The notes under the pieces were generated by a model. The model was not told the origin of the DNA. It worked only from the letters and a program-made list of their open reading frames with translations, and searched no databases. A DNA stretch of 26,278 bases from Candidatus Aerophobetes bacterium Ae_b3b (lineage in GTDB: Bacteria > Aerophobota > Aerophobia > Aerophobales > AE-B3A): contig NJBP01000029.1 of NCBI GenBank assembly GCA_005223085.1, forward strand, positions 1 through 26,278. Direction: 5' to 3'. The position numbers and the translations under genes were made by a program. Of this stretch, positions 21,154 through 26,278 are shown one piece after another (positions within the stretch are counted from its first letter, which is position 1; each line of letters starts with the position of its first letter).

Positions 21154-24033
21154 ATGTATTCGAGATCAGAAATACTAAAGGCTAATCATGGTAAGATGAT
21201 AAAATCCTGCTCAGAAAGAGAAAGGAGTAGAGGAAAAATTTTGATGCTAATATTTACTTGGTTGCTTTTTTTATATTTAAGCTCACCTGAGGTTCTGTCA
21301 GAAGAAATAGCTGAATCACCACCAATTGTTCCATTCGTTACTATTAAGGTATTAGCACAGCGTGCACCTAAAGGATGGCTCAGCTTTCTTGGGGTTCCCA
21401 TTCATTTTGTAAAATCAGACAACCTATCAGGTTATCATCTATCAGGTCCACAGTCAGTTACTTATGACAAAACTCTGGGAGATATAGCTCTTCTCAAGCA
21501 GTACGATGTGGTCATTGTCAATAGACCAGCGGTAACTGATCTAGAAGCAATTGCTCTCCAGCGATTTGTTAAAGAAGGAGGAATTATGGTGAGCTTAGGA
21601 CACTGGGGAACGGGCTATCTTAATGAGACTAGTAGAATTCCGTGGGTGTTCGATCCTCCTTTAGCTGAATTTACCGGAATTACCCGAAGAAGTTTCATTT
21701 ATCCACCGAAGAATTGGAGCATAAGGACGAGGGATGGAACCTTGCTTTTTAAGCTAGGAGGAACAGCAGGAAGGATTACCAGTAAGCTATATGCGGGTGG
21801 CAGTCACCATAAAAAACTTACCGATGGTGAAGATACCACTGGATGGAAATTAGAGGGATTTTCTTCCCTGACTGTAGATTCTGTTGATTTCAAAAGTGGT
21901 GAGGGGAGCCTCAAAATTAGTGGCCAGATTGCCGGAGGAAACATTGCTACGGCAAACTATACCTTTCTCTCACTAGATTTTACTGCTAGTGGTTGGCTTC
22001 ACTTTTACTTTAAATATGACTCCGATATCAGCCTGGATGAAGAGGTGGCAGTTCGATTGTACGATGAGAATGGAAACTGGGGAGAATATAAACTTCGTGA
22101 TCAGAAAGTCACTAGGGTGAAACAGGGCCGATGGTATAAGGTCTTGATTCCTTTCGACCACCCCTTCGATGCTGCATCTTCCCTGCCGATAGACATGAAA
22201 AAGGTGCAGAGTATAACTTTCAGGGTAAAGGATAGTTCTTCTCATCGGACTACCCTGCATATCGACGATCTCAGATTGATCGGGGGGGCACAAGTTCTGG
22301 CAAAATGGTATGATGAGCAGGGGCAGGATCAGGGTGTGGCAGTGGCCAGGAAAAGGGTGGGTCGTGGAGTAATATATACGGTGGAAATGGCTACTCCCGT
22401 TGAAATGTGGTATGCTCATGGATGGGGTTACTGGTCAACTTTTAGGTGGATCGAAAGTCTTATTTATCGAGAGCTGTCAATAAGAGGAAACTTTATCAGT
22501 GCTGCCTTATGTCCTGGCGGCAAGTTAGCGGCTACGGCTATAACTACCGACAACGGTTATCCCTGGAGGAAGATGTTCCAGTTTATCAGTTCTCTAGGGG
22601 TTCCTCTGACATTTTACTGGAGTCTACGTGAACTGGTGAAAAAACCTGACTATGATTATCTGGATAGCCTTATTGACGCGGGATTGTTGGAAATAGCCGA
22701 TCACGGCTCGAGCCATGCTCCTTGGACTGGTTATTCTTATGAGGAACTTTACGATAACATAGTGGGCCAGGCTTTGGCTATTTCCAAACATACATCTCAG
22801 GGAGATTGCTGGACTATGAAACCTCCTGGATATGTTGACAATTGGAGGGTACTTAAATTCATAGCCGCCAAAATCTCCAAGGACACCAACCTCAGAGTGT
22901 TTACCACTGGTCGTAACATGGGATACACGCGCGGTCATGGTTATCTGGGCGATAGTTCGATCTTCATATCTACCACTTTGCATGTTCCCGATCCCAAATA
23001 TCGAAAAATCAAACCCAGTAGCTACGTAGGGGATGACTGGAAAACAATGATGGCCTACGCCCAAAAAATAAAAGCTATCCATGGATATAATGAGTGGCTG
23101 ACCCATAGTGAGTCGGCTGACTTTCCTCAATTCAGCGACGTAGAAAAGTTTGTTAAGGCTGCTAAAGAGGATATATGGTTCACCACTCCCCATGAATTTT
23201 TTAGCTACCGCAGCAAATTGGAAAAAGTAAAAATTAAAAACATAAGCTATGTGGGAAGCGAACTTGAGATAGGAATTTACTCTGCCGAAGATGTGAAAGA
23301 CTTGACCTTCATGGTTCAGCTTCCCTATAGTTATGATGTTGTCAGCACCTCTGGGGGATACTTCGCCCGAGAAGAAATGGACGACCTATGGGGAAGAGTT
23401 GGCTATTTTGTTATTCCCGCGAGGTTTCAGGGTGACTATTCTCTAAGAGCGAAATTATCTTGGGTCACCAAAAGCTTTTGGGGTGCTAGAGCGACTGAGC
23501 CCGCAGTTCCCGTGATTCAGACTCCAATTGAGGGGTATCGAATGGCTAAGTGGGGAATGTCACCGGAAGAAGTGAGAAAAACTTTTCCCACTGAGCAGTT
23601 TTCTGATTTAAAGCATCCCCTGGTCGATTTTTGGACCCGGACTACCGATGAACTGCTAGATTATTTTTACTTTAAAGATGTGGTCGGGAGACAAAGCGTG
23701 ACCATCAATTTCTATTTGTTTGATAATCAACTCTTTCAAGTCAAGATGCACTTCTATAGTGGAGGCCTGCTCGAATACGAATTATTTAAGAACTCATTGC
23801 AGCAAAAATACGGGAGCCCTCTGGAGGAGAGTGTGGCTGCGGATAGAAAATCTGGCAGTACTCAATGGAAAGACGGAGACTCTAATTCAATTAAACTATC
23901 TTTTGGTTCAAAATCTCTCCTTTGGCCTGGATTGACTATCTCCTATGCTAGTTTTCTATTGACAGAGCGGTTGAGAACATTTCGGGAGGCCCGAACAACA
24001 GAGGAGCAGAAAAGGGTGCAAAAAAAACTATAA
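21154..24033 (+). CDS. Large exported protein with variant polysaccharide-deacetylase core
   Basis: The 959-residue product starts behind a strong AGGAGG. Residues 28-49 (KILMLIFTWLLFLYLSS) are a signal peptide or anchor. About 60-220 resembles a ThuA/glutamine-amidotransferase-like fold (LLKQYDVVIVNRPAV, FVKEGGIMVSLGHWG). About 225-380 is a beta-rich carbohydrate-binding-like module (DGEDTTGWKLEGFSS to LHIDDLRLIGG). About 455-600 looks like a NodB/CE4 polysaccharide deacetylase: D466 in TTDNG (canonical TFDDG) and H517xxxH521 in HGSSH give the metal triad, and KPPGY follows. About 794-945 is a separate C-terminal domain beginning YRMAKWGMSPEEVRK, a WGMS-type domain common in bacterial envelope proteins. 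It probably acts on cell-surface or external polysaccharide. The second Asp of the deacetylase motif is Asn, so activity is uncertain. Confidence 0.8.
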   Translation: MYSRSEILKANHGKMIKSCSERERSRGKILMLIFTWLLFLYLSSPEVLSEEIAESPPIVPFVTIKVLAQRAPKGWLSFLGVPIHFVKSDNLSGYHLSGPQSVTYDKTLGDIALLKQYDVVIVNRPAVTDLEAIALQRFVKEGGIMVSLGHWGTGYLNETSRIPWVFDPPLAEFTGITRRSFIYPPKNWSIRTRDGTLLFKLGGTAGRITSKLYAGGSHHKKLTDGEDTTGWKLEGFSSLTVDSVDFKSGEGSLKISGQIAGGNIATANYTFLSLDFTASGWLHFYFKYDSDISLDEEVAVRLYDENGNWGEYKLRDQKVTRVKQGRWYKVLIPFDHPFDAASSLPIDMKKVQSITFRVKDSSSHRTTLHIDDLRLIGGAQVLAKWYDEQGQDQGVAVARKRVGRGVIYTVEMATPVEMWYAHGWGYWSTFRWIESLIYRELSIRGNFISAALCPGGKLAATAITTDNGYPWRKMFQFISSLGVPLTFYWSLRELVKKPDYDYLDSLIDAGLLEIADHGSSHAPWTGYSYEELYDNIVGQALAISKHTSQGDCWTMKPPGYVDNWRVLKFIAAKISKDTNLRVFTTGRNMGYTRGHGYLGDSSIFISTTLHVPDPKYRKIKPSSYVGDDWKTMMAYAQKIKAIHGYNEWLTHSESADFPQFSDVEKFVKAAKEDIWFTTPHEFFSYRSKLEKVKIKNISYVGSELEIGIYSAEDVKDLTFMVQLPYSYDVVSTSGGYFAREEMDDLWGRVGYFVIPARFQGDYSLRAKLSWVTKSFWGARATEPAVPVIQTPIEGYRMAKWGMSPEEVRKTFPTEQFSDLKHPLVDFWTRTTDELLDYFYFKDVVGRQSVTINFYLFDNQLFQVKMHFYSGGLLEYELFKNSLQQKYGSPLEESVAADRKSGSTQWKDGDSNSIKLSFGSKSLLWPGLTISYASFLLTERLRTFREARTTEEQKRVQKKL

Positions 24034-24304
24034 CCGTGGAGAGAGGCTCAATGGGCTATCATTTGGTTGGAGCAGGGTAGTAGTACACACTCTCTTAGTT
24101 AAATCTACCTAATATCTCTGTGCCTCACAGGCTAGATTTATAAGAGGGCTGAGATCGGGAAAAAGCCTAACTAATATGTAGTTTTGATCTTAAAGCGAAA
24201 TGAGGTCTATGTTCCCTGATTAGAGAGGGTTCCAATAAAAAAGTGAGACTGCTAGGTATATTAGACTGATTATTTATGATATTTCTCTTACCAAAGGAGA
24301 AGAA

Positions 24305-24583
24305 ATGAAGGTAAATTGGGGAGCACTAAGCATAACTATTGGCCTCATATTGGTAGCAGCTTCAATCTTAGCTGTGGGATTGATGGCAGAGAAAAGGATA
24401 TCGGAGCTTAGAGTTAAACTTACCACACTAGAGAAGCAGATACCTATTATAAAAGCCGATATTGAGCGAAAGATCATTGCTCAGGAGTACACCTTCAGTA
24501 AAGCCTATTCTGAAAACAGAGCCATTACCCTTGAGGATTTAAAAGAGGGACATACACTAGCTGATAAATTTATGAAACGATAG
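24305..24583 (+). CDS. Small membrane protein with coiled coil
   Basis: This 92-residue protein starts behind AAAGGAGAAGA. Residues 5-27 (WGALSITIGLILVAASILAV) form one membrane span, followed by a charged helix with heptad pattern (RISELRVKLTTLEKQIPIIK) and a basic tail. I do not recognise a family. The layout, short N terminus, single span and coiled coil, resembles small envelope or division-associated proteins. It sits alone, 271 bp after the large exported protein. Confidence 0.6.
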   Translation: MKVNWGALSITIGLILVAASILAVGLMAEKRISELRVKLTTLEKQIPIIKADIERKIIAQEYTFSKAYSENRAITLEDLKEGHTLADKFMKR

Positions 24584-24665
24584 CATTAGGTTAGCCGATC
24601 TGCGCTAGTGCGATAAGAGGAGCGGAAGAGATAAGAAGGGAGAGACACAAAATTAGGGGTAAGCA

Positions 24666-24881
24666 ATGAAAGTAAAACAGACTGAACAAAAAGAGATAGA
24701 AAGGATCAAGCTAGGAGATACTCAAGACCTTGTTGTTTCTATCGTAGATGATGAGAAGGTAGATCTAAGGATCTTTCTGAATACGGATAGTTATAAAGGA
24801 CCTGACCTGCCCCCATTAATAGATTTCCTAAGATATGCAAGTCCTTTTGCCCAGACTAAACATCAAGCTTATCGAATATAG
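24666..24881 (+). pseudogene. PC4-like transcriptional coactivator protein, truncated
   Basis: Residues 1-45 (IERIKLGDTQDLVVSIVDDE, LRIFLNTDSYKGP) resemble the beta-sheet of bacterial PC4/p15-like single-strand-DNA-binding proteins. In that family the sequence then continues with a GFTKKG-type turn and a helix. Here, right after SYKGP, the DNA becomes TGACCTGCCCCC and the remaining 26 residues have no family character. The gene was evidently cut at its 3' side. The start has AGGGG upstream. A product of 71 residues could be made, without the dimerisation helix. Confidence 0.55.
24803..24814 (+). mobile_element. IS3-type terminal sequence fragment
   Basis: TGACCTGCCCCC is identical to the start of the IS3 remnant at 19926 and has the same orientation. 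It falls exactly where the PC4-like frame loses similarity. No transposase follows before the IS110 element, so only an end, or a solo scar, remains. Confidence 0.5.
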
Positions 24882-25000
24882 ATCTTTGTTAAATCAGTGA
24901 CCAAAGAATGAAAGATCTAATTCTTTACCTAAAAGTAAACTATGATATACTCTTCAGGAAAATCTTTCTGTATTTCTTTATCAACAGGCATTAGAAAGAT
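24880..25000. other. Two hairpins in the 3' flank of the IS110 transposase gene
   Basis: AGATCTTT (24880-24887) pairs with AAAGATCT (24911-24918), and ATCTTTCT (24962-24969) pairs with AGAAAGAT (24993-25000). Both stems are 8 bp with 23-nt loops and share the AAAGAT core. They lie in the 160-bp non-coding space after the transposase stop, where IS1111-type members of the IS110 family encode their guide RNA or carry subterminal repeats. Confidence 0.5.
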
Positions 25001-25041
25001 CGTACGTGTTTGACAAATCCTGGAGATTAGTTAAAGTGTAT

Positions 25042-26278
25042 TTAGCTTAAACTCAAGACGGTTCTACGGGAAGAGTCGACTCTAATCTGAGGAGCTTTGC
25101 TGCCTCTTACACATTGGGGTTTGGTTCTTCCCTTTTTGTTTAGAGGCATTCGCTTCCTGTTAGAAAGTCTTTGACGTACCTCCTCAGGCACAAAGAACTG
25201 TTCTTTGACTATTTTTCTTCCCTCCTTTTTAGAGATAGGATTTCCTTCTAGATCGCAGATTACGTAGTCTCGATCCTCCTTCATTGTCCTAAGTATTCTG
25301 GAAATCAAAGCTCTTCCCACTCGGCAAACTGCCTTAGTATGAGGATTTCCATGCACTACCATCTGCTCATAGTAGATTTTGCCCATTTGCGGATCAATAA
25401 GACGAGCTGTATCGCCTATTAGATATAAGGATCCCTTAGCCATGTTTGGTCCAGCCTTGGTCATGCGTAGCCCTTTCTTTGAGGAAAGACCGGAGCTGTT
25501 TTCCTTCGGATAGTAGCCTAAATAACCTACCGCTGCTCTGGCAGAGGGAAACCTGTCAGGATCTCCAATGGTTGAGGCAATAACTGCACCAGAAACATCA
25601 GCTATACCAGGAATACTGTTGAGTCTTTTCTTGGGAAAACAGATTTCATAAAGGTCTTGCACTTTTTTGGTTACTTTATCTACCTCTTTTTGTAAGCTCT
25701 TAAAGATTCTAAACTCTGAGCGTATACGATCTTGAAGATCATCATAATCTATAATGCTCTCTTCATCACCAAAGAGAATACAGGCTTCCTTGGCCCTCTG
25801 GTAGATATTTTCTGCTAAGGTAGAGACATCCTTGCGAAATCCCAATTTGATGAGGAGCCTTAAGAGCTTTTCTTTTCCTAAGCGTTTTACTTTAAAAGGA
25901 TTAGCATATCTCTCGCAGAAACGGATAAAGGGAGTAGTGAACTTAGAAGAGAAGCAACCTACAAGACGAGGGAAACCAAGTTCTATCTGATCGCATATGG
26001 AGTTTTTTTTGGCAGTAGCCTCTTTCACTAGCTTTGCTCTTTGTTTACACCTGGTGTGCAGGGCAAGGATCTTCTTTGGGCGAATGTATGCCTCCTGCAA
26101 GGAATCAGAATCTACTACAGGCATTTTAGCTAAAGTCTGAGCATCTAAAGCGTCGGTCTTGGTATGCTTTCGGTAAAATTTCCTCAAGTCTTGAGCTTTC
26201 TCAGATTTGACCCGGTAAATTGACACCTGCGGATATTTCCTTCTAAGATAAACGGCTGCTCCAAACCAAGCTACGTTA
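25042..26278 (-). CDS. IS110-family transposase, partial at window edge
   Basis: The frame is open to the right end of the window, so the N terminus is missing; 411 residues are visible (the first GTG at 26226 is internal, since NVAWFGAAVYLRR before it is family sequence). The RuvC-like DEDD domain shows its last two acidic residues in KTDALDAQ. A helical linker follows, then the Transposase_20 domain: SIPGIADVSGAVIASTIGD, FPSARAAVGYLGY, KAGPNMAKGSLYLIG with the probable catalytic serine, and HTKAVCRVGRALISRIL. A basic tail ends RTVLSLS. IS110 enzymes act with a guide (bridge/seek) RNA and cut target and donor DNA without classic terminal repeats. The visible frame has no stop, so the element may be active. 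Confidence 0.92.
   Translation of the reverse strand, partial: NVAWFGAAVYLRRKYPQVSIYRVKSEKAQDLRKFYRKHTKTDALDAQTLAKMPVVDSDSLQEAYIRPKKILALHTRCKQRAKLVKEATAKKNSICDQIELGFPRLVGCFSSKFTTPFIRFCERYANPFKVKRLGKEKLLRLLIKLGFRKDVSTLAENIYQRAKEACILFGDEESIIDYDDLQDRIRSEFRIFKSLQKEVDKVTKKVQDLYEICFPKKRLNSIPGIADVSGAVIASTIGDPDRFPSARAAVGYLGYYPKENSSGLSSKKGLRMTKAGPNMAKGSLYLIGDTARLIDPQMGKIYYEQMVVHGNPHTKAVCRVGRALISRILRTMKEDRDYVICDLEGNPISKKEGRKIVKEQFFVPEEVRQRLSNRKRMPLNKKGRTKPQCVRGSKAPQIRVDSSRRTVLSLS

Noticed and set aside
22624-23193. 189-codon open frame on the minus strand
   Set aside because: It lies wholly inside the well-supported exported-protein gene on the other strand and has no recognisable motif.

Overview
This window is bacterial DNA of moderate GC, by eye in the forties. 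It has bacterial-type Shine-Dalgarno sites and one perfect sigma-70 promoter. The gene set (corrinoid methyltransfer proteins, a CUT1 sugar importer, a RuBisCO-like protein, a 2-oxoacid/acetoin dehydrogenase E1 pair) suggests an uncultured anaerobic, sugar-fermenting bacterium. The sequence does not allow a phylum to be named. Degraded genes and partial copies suggest either a decaying genome or a metagenome assembly with local errors.

Minus strand, about 14.9 kb down to 1: a long catabolic operon read right to left. A perfect TTGACA-17-TATAAT promoter (14900-14928) precedes two sugar ABC permeases and a solute-binding protein, with no ATPase gene. After a strong stem-loop come a corrinoid protein, an MttB-family methyltransferase (broken) and a UroD-family methyltransferase that appears to start at ACG. 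Then come a xylose-isomerase-like TIM barrel, a rhamnulokinase-type FGGY kinase, a histone-deacetylase/AcuC-like hydrolase, ThDP-dependent E1 alpha and E1 beta, and a form IV RuBisCO-like protein (RLP). After a palindromic repeat there is a second TIM-barrel isomerase, paralogous to the first, and a partial exported protein-L-isoaspartate methyltransferase. My reading is a sugar pathway: import, aldose-ketose isomerisation, C1 phosphorylation, RLP-catalysed enolisation or C-C chemistry, then E1-catalysed cleavage, with a corrinoid methyl-transfer branch alongside. No aldolase is present, so the RLP with the E1 pair is the most interesting candidate for a new route.

About 14.93-15.43 kb: a broken reading frame containing a 77-bp copy of the start of the AcuC-like gene, followed by the second copy of a 71-bp palindromic repeat.

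Plus strand, 15.5-19.6 kb: a MntA/HepT toxin-antitoxin pair, valyl-tRNA synthetase, and a LOG/TIGR00725-like protein overlapping valS by 4 bp.

19.59-21.15 kb: a decayed tRNA-Leu, an IS3-family remnant with frameshifted orfA, and about 0.9 kb with no convincing gene.

21.15-24.9 kb (plus): a large exported protein with a variant polysaccharide-deacetylase core, a small membrane/coiled-coil protein, and a PC4-like protein truncated by a sequence resembling an IS3-family end. Three degenerate copies of a purine-rich upstream module precede these genes.

25.04-26.28 kb (minus): an IS110-family transposase running off the window edge. Its 3' flank holds two 8-bp-stem hairpins.
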